A stretch of DNA of 64,000 nt from Dromaius novaehollandiae (Eukaryota; Chordata; Aves; Casuariiformes; Dromaiidae): positions 25,482,001 to 25,546,000 of the forward strand of contig NC_088110.1 in assembly GCF_036370855.1 (NCBI RefSeq), in the 5' to 3' direction. Positions 49,194-58,342 of the stretch are shown here, piece by piece. Within the stretch, counting starts at the first letter, position 1. Every line of letters begins with the position of its first letter. The notes under the pieces were generated by a model. That model was not told where the DNA came from, made no database searches, and saw nothing but the letters and a program-made list of their open reading frames with translations. A program made the translations under genes and the position numbers.

Positions 49194-49277
49194 GTTACTG
49201 TCCTGAGGGCCGGCAACTCGAAGAGGAGCAGCTCAGCCTGTTTTGTTGATTCTGGTGATACTGTTTTGAGGAAGCGC
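49194..49277 (+). other. Candidate exon B of an unknown unit 1 gene
   Basis: Strong acceptor GATTCATTTGCAG and strong donor AAGCGC/GTAAGT around 84 nt (28 codons), fully open in phase 0. It includes VTVLRAGNSKR and SACFVDSGDTVL, faintly reminiscent of the FVDYGN strand of Tudor domains; this resemblance is short and may be chance. Confidence 0.3.
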
Positions 49278-49504
49278 GTAAGTACAGAAGGGGTCTGGGA
49301 GGGTTTTCAAACAAGACGGGAAAGAGCAAGGAAGATTTGAGAGCGTGGCAAAACTAGGTGCCGCAGGTACTGAAGTTGTTAAGGGCATTTGTCCATAATC
49401 TGCCGCACAACGTCTCCAGGTCCTGCTGTTTCTGAAACAGGTTTTTTGTGTGTGTGTAAACTAAAGGTGTTGTTAATTGCTGCTCTTGGTTCCGTCTGTT
49501 GCAG

Positions 49505-49716
49505 AGCGCGCTCTGCCAGGGGGCATGTGGTGGTGGACACCTGTATTCCTCTGGACTCTTCTTAACACGGTTATCGTGAGCAATGAATGCGTGATTTCAG
49601 TAACTGGCAAAATGCAGCCTTGCCCTCACAGCCCAAGGGACAGAATTAAGATGCAGATAAACCATATTAAGATGCTGTTGTTGAAAGCTTTAAGGATTCC
49701 TCCCCCACCCCCCGAA
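49505..49716 (+). other. Candidate exon C with signal-peptide-like start and U12-like donor
   Basis: Acceptor CCGTCTGTTGCAG, then 212 nt ending GAA/GTATCCTTTTT, a match to the U12 GT-class donor. An ATG at 49525 opens a 64-codon frame beginning MWWWTPVFLWTLLN, a hydrophobic signal-like start, with RDRIKMQINHIKMLLLKAL further on. It could be the first coding exon of a small secreted protein. I do not recognise the family. Possible next exons in phase are uncertain (for example after CTTATTCCAG at about 50609). Confidence 0.3.
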
Positions 49717-51115
49717 GTATCCTTTTTTTCCTTTTTGGTTTATCATAGTATGTACATGCTGTGAATCACTTTGAGACTGTTAAACATCTGTTTTATCATT
49801 TCATTCCTGTTTAACAAGCACCATCTACTATTAGGCTTTCAGGAATGCAGTGAGCACAGAACTACGTGTATTTTGAGATGTGCCTTTCCAGAGGTGGTTT
49901 GGCTGGGTGGGGCAGGATCGGTCCAACCCTTTGAGGCTACCTCTACTCTGTTTAATTTCATTTTGAATCTCTTCCTTCCTTTGCTTTCTCATAGGGCCTG
50001 TCTGTCAGCTAACAAATAAAGACGACGGAATGGCCCATCCACATAGGAGAGAGCTGACATAGGAGAACTGATATATGGTAAATGTAAACGCCCTAGACCT
50101 CTTGTACGTCACAGGCTTTTCTTTAGATCTGTGCGTTCAAATCTATAGTTCCGCATTCGGAACATGGCATTTGCCCAAGTATCTAATTCCTTTCTGTCGT
50201 GTGGAAGCCACTGCACGGCTGCCAGTTTCTACAACAGGTTATCGGAGAGAATGGGAATGCTGCATTTCAACTCATGACTGCAAAAGAGGCTCCTTTTTGT
50301 CCAGTTTCAGAATTATGACCTACTTCATCGTTCTGCTTTGACAGAACGTTGTTTCCCAGCAGGAATGGTAGTGCTTTAACCGTGCAACGGTTGAAACCGG
50401 TAATGTGTAGGCCAGTGCAGTTATGCTGTACCTTTCTTTGATATGCATGTCATCCTTGTATCAGGCTTCTGGGAAAATAAACGGTAAACAGAGTTCCGGA
50501 AGGTGCGTCTTTAAATAGGTGGTAGATCTAGAGGCGTGTCTGAATTCCAAGTGGCTTGTAACTTCGTATCTGTCTTCAGCATATACTTTTCTGTCGCCCT
50601 TATTCCAGGCTTACCTCGGACAATCTGTATCACTGCGGTGTATTGCGTTTCACAGGCAGCGATATATTCAGCGAGAACATGAGAACTCCTGCTCTGCAGC
50701 GGGCTCTGTAATCGATGACCACGGGATCCATGCTCCGGGCCGGTCACTTTAGGCCTTTGTGCAGAGTATTCTTTCTAGTCTCACGCCTCATGTGATCCTC
50801 TCCTTCCGCTGTTTTCCCAAGGGATTGGAAATGCTTCTGGTAAGTCCTGTAGTTTCCTAAATTTTCCACTGTGTCCTCGCTGGTATTGGATACCATTATA
50901 GCAGAGAGAGGCAGCCTACGTATGCACAAGGAAAGTTGAGGCACAAAGAAGTCGCCTCTTTGGCCCACCTAATCTACTTCAGAGAGTTTTATTTTTGACG
51001 TAGAGCTTGGGTCTTTGAGCACCATGCACAGCATGTGTTGGTTTCCCCGTTCTTTTAACAAGGTTATCGATGCCCTTCAGTTGCTTCTTCGGGGGGGGGG
51101 GGGGGGTTGCTGCAG
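49717..51115 (+). other. Unit 1 interior between candidate exons
   Basis: Mixed-GC sequence. AATAAA lies at about 50015 and AAAATAAAC near 50475, and a G17 tract near 51091-51106. Open frames up to 88 codons show no recognised domain. Confidence 0.35.
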
Positions 51116-51202
51116 GAATTGCTGGGGAGGCCCTGACCGCGGCATGTGGAAAAGACACCTTTGACTACATCCAGCTGAAGAAATGTAAGCCGAAGGATCG
51201 GA
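51116..51202 (+). other. Candidate exon D, conserved in units 2 and 3
   Basis: Acceptor TTGCTGCAG and donor GGA/GTAAGT around 87 nt in a phase 1-1 frame that includes TFDYIQLKKCKPKDR. Units 2 and 3 repeat it at about 54522-54572 and 62260-62310 as TFDYIRQKKCKPKDQGK then a stop, with the donor lost. The reading frame is kept between copies that have several substitutions, a weak sign of coding history. Family unknown. Confidence 0.35.
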
Positions 51203-51800
51203 GTAAGTGACTGCTTGTCTAGGTCTGTTACCTAGCAACACATTGTCAGAGTCTTTTTATGAGCAATCATACTCGATCAAGTGCATGTTCATTCCGTGAA
51301 TATTACTGCAAGAGTGCGTATGTTACTGATCCTTTAAAGTGAGTCCGTGGCACTGGTGGGTAGCGTGTGTTCTGAAGATTAAATCCAAGAGCAACTCATT
51401 TTGATGCTGTTCTCTTATATGAAAGCACTTGGAGCAGATGAAAACATTTATCATCCTATTTTGTTTATTGAATGGACCGTGAGACTCGGAAAAACCTGCA
51501 GCGAAGGAGACACGGTAGTCAGCTTCCTTGGAGAAGGTGCCTTGTCCTGTACTTTAGGCCTTCCTGTACATTTTTGACAGACAGTAGTGAATGACCGGTC
51601 TCCTTCGAACCCCTGGGCAGCAGAAGGTTCTGACTGGGAGGCAAAATGTTTCTTGTGGCGGGTTGGAAGAAGCTGGCTACTGATCCAAAGCAGTGACAAT
51701 TCTGGGGAGTCACGGGAAGTTTTTAAAAGACAGTCATCTCCTTTTATGGAAGGCGATGCACTTTCGTTACTGATCCCTGTAGTAATCGAGCCAGGTAAGT
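51203..51800 (+). repeat. Unit 1 tail, paralogous to 54573-55160 and 62311-62898
   Basis: Matching text such as CTGCTTGTCTAGGT-TGTTAC, ACTCGATC(A/G)AGTGC, GAAAGCACTTGGAGCAGAT, CCTATTTTGTTTATTGA and GGTTGGAAGAAGCTGGCT. A partly open segment ends at a GTAAGT donor near 51796, but frames are interrupted in all three copies. Confidence 0.65.
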
Positions 51801-52400
51801 GATACATAGGAGGTCAAGCCCATTAGTCTTTTTCATATAGTAATAGCCTTTAGGCTGTGATCGTTCTTATTAAGAAAAAGCCCAGATATTTTAGAAACTG
51901 AACAAGCCTTTTTAGCTTGTTTCCTGTAGTACCGCAAAAGGTGATCAGAATACTAATGTTTTCATGCTTTAATGTGGTAGACATATGCTGTGCAAACATC
52001 TCTGTTTAATAATAAAAACTGAGCAGTCGGTCAAGACACTAATGCAGCTTGCTTTTGGCTGTTTATTTTGTTTAACAATCGATGAAGGCGAGAGGTCGAA
52101 AGTTCTAAAGATGACCATTGCTTGTTTAATGGTTGCAAACTGTCCCGTTAAGTAGTGTGTTTGTGTGTGTGTGCTTTGTGTGTGTGTTCTTTTTTTTTAA
52201 CAGCAGCTTCTGAATACTTTTCATCTGTAGCGTATTTTGCAATGTTAGAATGAAAGCTTTGTTAATAAAGCCTCTAGTATAATACTAACTGGCTTGAGTA
52301 TGAAGTACAGAGAGTCTGTGCCTAGCAGCAGGCACTGTAAATACCTGTAGATCAGACTGGGCAGGGGCAGTGAAATGTCTCCAAAGGCCAGTGCTGGAGT
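51801..52400. other. AT-rich spacer, nothing recognised
   Basis: Includes a GT-rich microsatellite near 52157-52190 and an AATAAAG-type hexamer near 52265. No gene. Confidence 0.5.
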
Positions 52401-52439
52401 CGCGTGCTGGCCCAGGGTGACAGGACGGGAAGTCGCGGG

Positions 52440-53110
52440 GGCAGCGGCTGTGGCGGTGCTGCGCGGGGGAGCCAGCCCAGGAGGCAGGTAGCGCCGCTCG
52501 CTGCCGCCCTCGCCCGCTTACAGAGCGGTACTGCAGCCGGCCGAAGAGCGCATGCGCGGTGCCCCCCCCACCCCGGCCACGCGCCTAGCTGCCCAGGGAG
52601 GGTGAGGAGCCAGCACTGCAAAAAAGGGACCGCACGCATGCGCAGTAGTTTACGGCCGCCCTAAGGCGCACGGGGGCTCGCGCATGCGCACTGGCTTAGC
52701 GGCGCTCTCTGCCGCCCGCGGGCACGGAAAGAGCACAACGGCACCCAGTGGCAGCGCGCACGCGCACCGGGTCCCTCCGCAACACCGCCCGCGCTCACTG
52801 CTGCCCTCGCGTGTCGCGATAGGGGTACTGCTCCAATGAGGCGCTCACGCGTGGTGGGGCCACAGTGCTCGCTGCTTCCCCGGGCTGTCGAAAAAGCGGT
52901 CCTGCACGCAGCGAGGGCGCACATGAGCACGGGGTTCACCGTGGTAACTGCGGCCCGGGCGTGTCACCGAAGCAGTGCAGCAGCGATCGAGCGCGCAGAA
53001 CCGCAACTGCCGCCCCCACCGACCCTCGCGTGTCGGGAAAACAACAGTGCCCCAGTAAGGGGGACGCGCATGCGCATTGCGTCCAGCGCCGCTATCTCTT
53101 GCTCTCGCGT
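52440..53110 (+). promoter_or_regulatory. Second NRF1 cluster (degenerate repeat array)
   Basis: CpG-rich block with four perfect GCATGCGC octamers (52550, 52636, 52682, 53068) and related GCGCACGCGC and GCGCACATG forms, spaced by CCCTCGCGTGTCG and AGCAGTACTGCA-like modules as in 44.4-44.8 kb. It abuts the ZNF143-like minisatellite, so this is probably a strong promoter or promoter remnant. Confidence 0.6.
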
Positions 53111-53126
53111 GTCGAAAACACTTCTG

Positions 53127-53382
53127 TCTTCCGACACTGGGCTTCCGGGAGGACGTGTTGCTTTGCGCGGCATGCCGGGAGAGGTAGTCCTCCGGCACTG
53201 GGCTTCCGGGAGACCAGGTTGCTTGGCATGGCATGCCGGGAGCAGTAGTCTTCCGGCACTGGGCTTCCGGTGGGGCCTGTTTGTTCTGAGCGCGGCATGC
53301 TGGGAGCGGTAGTCTTCCGGCACTGGGCTTCCGGGCCGCCCTTTTCGCGTGCACGGTATGCTGGGAGGTGTAGTCTTCTCAG
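53127..53382 (+). repeat. 60-bp minisatellite with ZNF143/THAP11-like and ETS motifs (unit 2)
   Basis: About four copies of GCATGC(C/T)GGGAGnnGTAGTC joined to TTCCGGCACTGGGCTTCCGG. The first part resembles the ZNF143/THAP11 element GCATGCTGGGA-nnn-GTAGT; CTTCCGG is an ETS core. Spacer segments vary (TTGCTTGGCATG, TTTGTTCTGAGC, CTTTTCGCGTGC). Confidence 0.7.
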
Positions 53383-53804
53383 GCGGGGCTACTGGATGAC
53401 CATGCTGCGCCTCTCGAGGTGGCCCCGCGGGGGGGGCGGCGGCGGCAGGTCCCTGCCAGCGGGGTTCCCAGCAGGCGGCCGCGTGGCAGGCCAGGAGCTG
53501 TAGTGCCCGCTGGGTCTGTTCCTTACTGGACATGTGTCACTCACGCCTGAGTCCCCACAGGTCACGGGGGACAGTGGAATGCCCCTGTTTTTCCCCGGTA
53601 CAGGGCAGGAAGTGTTTTCCATCTCCGATGGTGTTGCAAGACAACCTTGGAAGCTCAAAAAGAGTGTTCCTGCTGTTTAAACTAGGCAGATGAGGAGAAC
53701 ACCCCCCCCCCCCATTTCCTGGGAGGAAATAATTCTTTAATCAAGGCCATGCTAGAAGTGCTAAAGCCTTAAAGAAATAGTAAATCAAAATGTTTTGTTT
53801 TCTA
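53383..53804. other. Unit 2 segment between the minisatellite and the LTR-like element
   Basis: GC-rich at first (GGGGGGGCGGCGGCGG near 53429), then ordinary sequence and a C12 tract near 53701. Repeated at 61125-61545. No gene seen. Confidence 0.5.
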
Positions 53805-54175
53805 TGTAGACATTGCCAATTTAGCAAAGGAATTCGAGGTATCCCCGAACTGAACTGTCCTCATTATAATACAAGAAAATCACGCCCATAGGTCAGAAAG
53901 ACCTGTGCCCGGGTGAAGACCCCTCCCCTGAGCATGCGTAGTTTTAAAATGGCGTGTAAGCAATATTAGAATTGTATGTAAATCACTAACCAACCGGTGT
54001 AAGAGGGAAAGTTGCAAACCTTGCAATTTGTATAAATGCTACTTGGAAAGCCGGGGCGGGGGGGGGGGGGAGTTGCGCTTGATTTGTGGGGAAACCACCG
54101 AGCAGCCAGGCTTGCACAACTCTGAAATAAATAAGCAAATGTCTCTCCTGAGCGTGTCATTATTGGCTTAGTGCA
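53805..54175 (+). repeat. Solo LTR-like fossil (unit 2 copy)
   Basis: Starts TGTAGACATTGCC and ends GGCTTAGTGCA, so it has TG...CA ends; it contains a TATAAA-like box (TTGTATAAATGC) and, further on, GAAATAAATAAG as a poly(A) signal followed by a GT-rich end, the order expected of an LTR with U3, R and U5. No internal retroviral region is attached. The family is not identified; ends are approximate. It predates the 7.74-kb duplication because both copies carry it. Confidence 0.45.
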
Positions 54176-54521
54176 CAGCGGGCAACGAATCCGCTTTTCG
54201 GACAGCAGCGTGACCAGGCAGGGTTGTCCCCGGGGGCTGGGGCTGTCCCTCTTGGAAATGGGGAGGGCGGGAAGAGTAGGAGGGGTGCTGCGGGCTCCTG
54301 GGGGTCGTAGCTTTGCTCAGGATTGGGGCCGGTTAGGCAGCTGCTGGGAGGAGTGGCGGTGCTGGGAGGGCACGGTGCGGAGCTGTCCTGCTGTGCAGCG
54401 CAAGGGAAAGTCGACCAGCACCGTTGCTGTCCGAGGACCCTGGAACAGCCCGAGAGACCCTGGAACAGCCACCCCACGGACACCGTGTCACTGCCTCGCA
54501 AGGCCACTGCATGCAGGTACG

Positions 54522-55160
54522 TTTGACTACATCCGGCAGAAGAAATGTAAGCCGAAGGATCAGGGCAAATAGCTGCTTGTCTAGGTTTGTTACCTAGCGA
54601 CGCGCTGGCAAAGCTTTTTATGAACACCCGTACTCGATCGAGTGCGTATTCATTCTGTGAATATTAATTACTGCCAGACCGCGTACGTCACTGATGCTTT
54701 AAAGCAAGTCCGTGGCGCTGGGGTAGCACGTGTAGTGGAGGCTAAATGCAATAATACCTCGTTTTGATGTTGTTCTCTTATATGAAAGCACTTGGAGCAG
54801 ATTAAGACATTTCTCGTCCTATTTTGTTTATTGAGTGGGCCCTGATACTGGGGAGAAGCTGCCGTGAAGCAGACCTAGTAGTCAGCTTCCTTAGAGAAGG
54901 CGTCTTGTCCTGTATTTGAGGGCTTCCGGTACGTTTTGACAGACAGTAGTGAGTGACGGGTTTCCTTTGGACCCCCCGGGGAGCAGAAAGTTCTGCCGGG
55001 AAGGCAAAATGTTTCTTGCGGCTGGGTTGGAAGAAGCTGGCTGCTGATGCAAGGCAGTGACAATTCTGGGGAGTCGCGGGAAGTTTTGAAAAGACGGTCG
55101 TTCCCTTTTCTAGAAGGCTATGCACTTCGGTTCCTAATAGCTGTAGTAATGAAGCCAGGT
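54522..55160 (+). repeat. Unit 2 copy of exon-D-like segment and tail
   Basis: Counterpart of 51116-51800 in unit 1. The segment after CACTGCATGCAG keeps TFDY, KKCKPKD and then ends in a stop where unit 1 has a splice donor. The rest matches the unit 1 tail with interrupted frames. Confidence 0.6.
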
Positions 55161-55199
55161 AAGCGTTCGGGAGGAGCCCAAGCCACTTTTGTCTAGCGA

Positions 55200-55775
55200 G
55201 TATTTTGCAAGGGGGGCAGGAAAGCGCTGCGCCCTGCTCCTTGCTGCCCTCGCGTGTCTGAAAGGCGGCACTGCACGCGGGAGGGGGGCGCGCTCACGGC
55301 TGCCCTCGCGTGTCGACAAGGCAGCACTGCAGCCGCCGGCGGCCACCGCTGCGTACGGAGACCGTTGCGGGCAGCCGGCGCACACGTGCGCGCTGCCGGT
55401 CGCCGCGTTGGCCGCTACTCTGCGCTCTCTCGGGGACGGGTAAGCGCAGGGGCCGCGCTCGTGCCCCCTGCCCGGTGCTCACGGACCGGGAGCGCTTTTC
55501 CCGAGAGGGCTTTTCCTTCTCGGTGCTTCCTGGGGGCGCGGGGACGGGCAGTGCCGTCTCGGAGCTGCTCCGCGGCGCTCTCTCCCCGGGGCAGCCCCAG
55601 CGCCTGCTCGCTGAAGCCCGCCGCTGTCTCGGGCGCGGGCAGAGCAGCCTCGGGGCGCTCGCTGCTCGGCCTGAGCGCCGGGGTGGCGCGGCGGGCTGCG
55701 GTTGGCGCGCGGGAGCCGGCCGGCTGCAGCGCGGCGCTGCGACCACGCGAGGGTGGGGCCATTGCGGGTCTGGGC
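55200..55775 (+). promoter_or_regulatory. CpG-rich promoter-proximal block, unit 2
   Basis: Carries CCCTCGCGTGTC modules at 55248 and 55304, then a GC-rich block to GCCATTGCGGGTCTGG, which matches 44880-44970 in unit 1. No coding potential is claimed. Confidence 0.5.
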
Positions 55776-56381
55776 TGCCTCGCGCTGCGCTCCCCCCGCC
55801 CCTGGCGCTGCGCTCCCCCCGCCCCTCGCGCTGCGCTCCCCCCGCCCCTGGCGCTGCGCTCCCCCCGCCCCTGGCGCTGCGCTCCCCCCGCCCCTGGCGC
55901 TGCGCTCCCCCCGCCCCTGGCGCTGCGCTCCCCCCGCCCCTCGCGCTGCGCTCCCCCCGCCCCTCGCGCTGCGCTCCCCCCGCCCCTGGCGCTCCGCTCC
56001 CCCCGCCCCTCGCGCTCCGCTCCCCCCGCCCCTGGCGCTCCGCTCCCCCCGCCCCTCGCGCTGCGCTCCCCCGCCCCTCGCGCTGCGCTCCCCCCGCCCC
56101 TCGCGCTGCGCTCCCCCCGCCCCTCGCGCTCCCCCCGCCCCTCGCGCTGCGCTCCCCCCGCCCCTCGCGCTGCGCTCCCCCCGCCCCTCGCGCTCCCCCC
56201 GCCCCTGGCGCTCCGCTCCCCCCGCCCCTCGCGCTCCGCTCCCCCCGCCCCTCGCGCTCCCCCCGCCCCTCGCGCTCCCCCCGCCCCTCGCGCTCCGCTC
56301 CCCCCGCCCCTCGCGCTCCGCTCCCCCCGCCCCTCGCGCTCCGCTCCCCCCGCCCCTCGCGCTCCCCCCGCCCCTCTCGCG
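55776..56381 (+). repeat. 23-bp C-rich minisatellite, about 27 copies (unit 2)
   Basis: Unit CT(G/C)GCGCTGCGCTCCCCCCGC plus CC, 23 bp, with shorter 18-bp variants lacking GCGCT. I counted 27 occurrences. In unit 1 the same position holds a single copy (GCTCCCCCCGCCCG near 44985). It yields long arginine/proline/alanine frames in all phases that are artefacts. Confidence 0.9.
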
Positions 56382-56389
56382 CGGTCCTG

Positions 56390-56809
56390 GGCCGGCGCAC
56401 GCGCGGTGCGGCGGCGCGAGCCCTGGGCGGCCGGCGCACGCGCGGTGCGGCGGCGCGAGCCCTGGGCGGCCGGCGCACGCGCGGTGCGGCGGCGCGAGCC
56501 CTGGGCGGCCGGCGCACGCGCGGTGCGGCGGCGCGAGCCCTGGGCGGCCGGCGCACGCGCGGTGCGGCGGCGCGAGCCCTGGGCGGCCGGCGCACGCGCG
56601 GTGCGGCGGCGCGAGCCCTGGGCGGCCGGCGCACGCGCGGTGCGGCGGCGCGAGCCCTGGGCGGCCGGCGCACGCGCGGTGCGGCGGCGCGAGCCCTGGG
56701 CGGCCGGCGCACGCGCGGTGCGGCGGCGCGAGCCCTGGGCGGCCGGCGCACGCGCGGTGCGGCGGCGCGAGCCCTGGGCGGCCGGCGCACGCGCGGTGCG
56801 GCGGCGGGC
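56390..56809 (+). repeat. 39-bp NRF1-like minisatellite, 11 copies (unit 2)
   Basis: Eleven near-identical 39-bp units starting GGCCGGCGCACGCGCGGTG and continuing CGGCGGCGCGAGCCCTGGGC. Each contains GCGCACGCGC, one change from the NRF1 palindrome GCGCATGCGC at the same place in unit 1 (45006-45015), where it is single. The last unit runs straight into AAGATGGCGGC. Confidence 0.95.
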
Positions 56810-56897
56810 AAGATGGCGGCGAGCAGGGCGGGTGTTTTGGCTGGACGGCGGCGGGCGAGGGCAGAGGCGGGCTGGAGTCGAGCATGTGGGGGCCGCG
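56810..56897 (+). promoter_or_regulatory. Unit 2 YY1 site and presumed first exon
   Basis: AAGATGGCGGC (56810-56820) and the following sequence to CGCG/GTGAGG (exon end 56897) align with 45029-45116 of unit 1. The conserved donor suggests a transcript going right. Confidence 0.55.
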
Positions 56898-58342
56898 GTG
56901 AGGCGAGGTGAGGCGAGCGTGTGCCTTCGGGTGGCCGCGGGTGTCGGGCTGTGTCCTGCCAGCCGGGGCCGTCGCTGCGTGGAGGCGGCGGGGCGGGGGG
57001 GGGGAGTCGGGCCGGGGGCCGCGCCGCGCCGGGTCTGCGCGGCGCCGGGTCTGCCGGAGCGCGGCTCTGACTCTCCCTTTTGCGTGTGTCGCCTGTAGGG
57101 CCCCGGTTCCTCCCCAGCGCGGGCCGGGGCGTGCGCTCGCCCCTGCGGACGCAGCCTGGAGGAGTGTGTGTGGGGTGCCTGCGCGGGGGTCTGGATGTCT
57201 CTAGCAGCGGCACGGCAGCCTGATGCCTCCTCTCGTCTGGGACGCGGGGTCCTTGGGGAGTTCCCTGCTGCCTCCTCTGGCGTTCTCTGCGAGCTCATAG
57301 ATCCCTCCACCTCCTCTCCCCCCCCCCCCCCCGCCCCGCTCCCCTGTCTGGTGGGGTGGGAGACCGGTGGCTGCTCCCGCCGAGCTGAGAGCCACGTAGG
57401 GCACCCCATGTGCTCACTACGCATCTGGGATGGCACCCCTGCCCTGAGGGCCCCGCAGAGTCCCACCCTTCCTGCAACCAGCCCCCCCAGAGCCATTAAA
57501 CCACCCACAAATCCTGCCCCAACACCCCCACAGGCCCCAAAACGCCTCCGAGCCCTGCCGCAATGTTGTCACTGACTCCAGACCTTCCCCTGCACTCTGT
57601 GCAAGGCCCCAAACATTCCTCAAACTGCTGCCAGACCCAGTGCCCGCAGCAGTGAGGCGTTCTAACAAAGATGGGGTGCGATGTGCGTCTCCGCCTCGAC
57701 TCAGTCCCGCTTTAGAGAAACAGGAAGTTACAGCACTTCCTGGTGAAGAGTGTTGACGGGTGAATGTGCGGATGACAAAGAGACTTTTCTCTCTTTTCTT
57801 CTGAGCCGCCTCTCAGAAGCCTCTGTGTGTGCACGATGTGGCTGATCTGGGATAATCGTGCTGTGCGCAGTGCTTAAGGAGAACATTGCCCTAAAATGGA
57901 GGGCTAAGGAATAGCCTAAAAAACCTAAAAGGCTCGGGAAGAGCAAAAGAGAACACCGATGGGCTCTGGGAAGCCCCAGTGATGCTAGCGAAAACAGCGT
58001 GGCTTTTAGGCACCTCCTCAGAGCAGCAGCAATGTCTCGCTCCAGCCTATGGGACAATGGGGACTCTTAATTACCGCCTTGAATTACCACAAGTGTTGCA
58101 AAAGCAGAAGGGACTAGGGAGCATGCAGAGCAGGTTATGGACTATATGTCAAGTTTAAACAAGCAACAAGCCCCTCTGCAAACAGAAACAGGTTTAGCCC
58201 TAAGTAATAGAGGAAGGTAGCTGTGAGTAACGTGAAGCGAAGCGGTGACGTCAGTCACCCCGAAAGCCTCGGAGAAGCGGTCTGAAAATCTGGTACCCTC
58301 GCGACCTCGGCAGTCTTTTTGGTTTGTTTGGCAGGGTAGCCC
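56898..58342 (+). repeat. Unit 2 body, paralogous to 45117-46820
   Basis: Counterpart of the unit 1 body with a G8 tract near 56996 and a C14 tract near 57319. The unit 1 donor-like GGTGAGTTCC (45748) is GGGGAGTTCC here, so any exon there is not shared. No protein recognised. Confidence 0.65.

Noticed and set aside
49525-49716. TGF-beta-type propeptide reading of the RDRIKMQINHIKMLLLKAL segment
   Set aside because: It resembles the amphipathic helix of such propeptides, but the match is short and no mature cysteine-knot domain is found downstream.
54160-54627. 155-codon minus-strand frame, repeated at 61898-62365
   Set aside because: Its repetition follows from the segmental duplication. 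There is no domain, and the opposite strand is equally open.
55254-57508. Very long open frames (468-697 codons) on both strands
   Set aside because: They lie in the 23-bp and 39-bp GC-rich minisatellites, are open in several frames at once, and encode only arginine/alanine/proline/glycine repeats. They are stop-poor composition artefacts.
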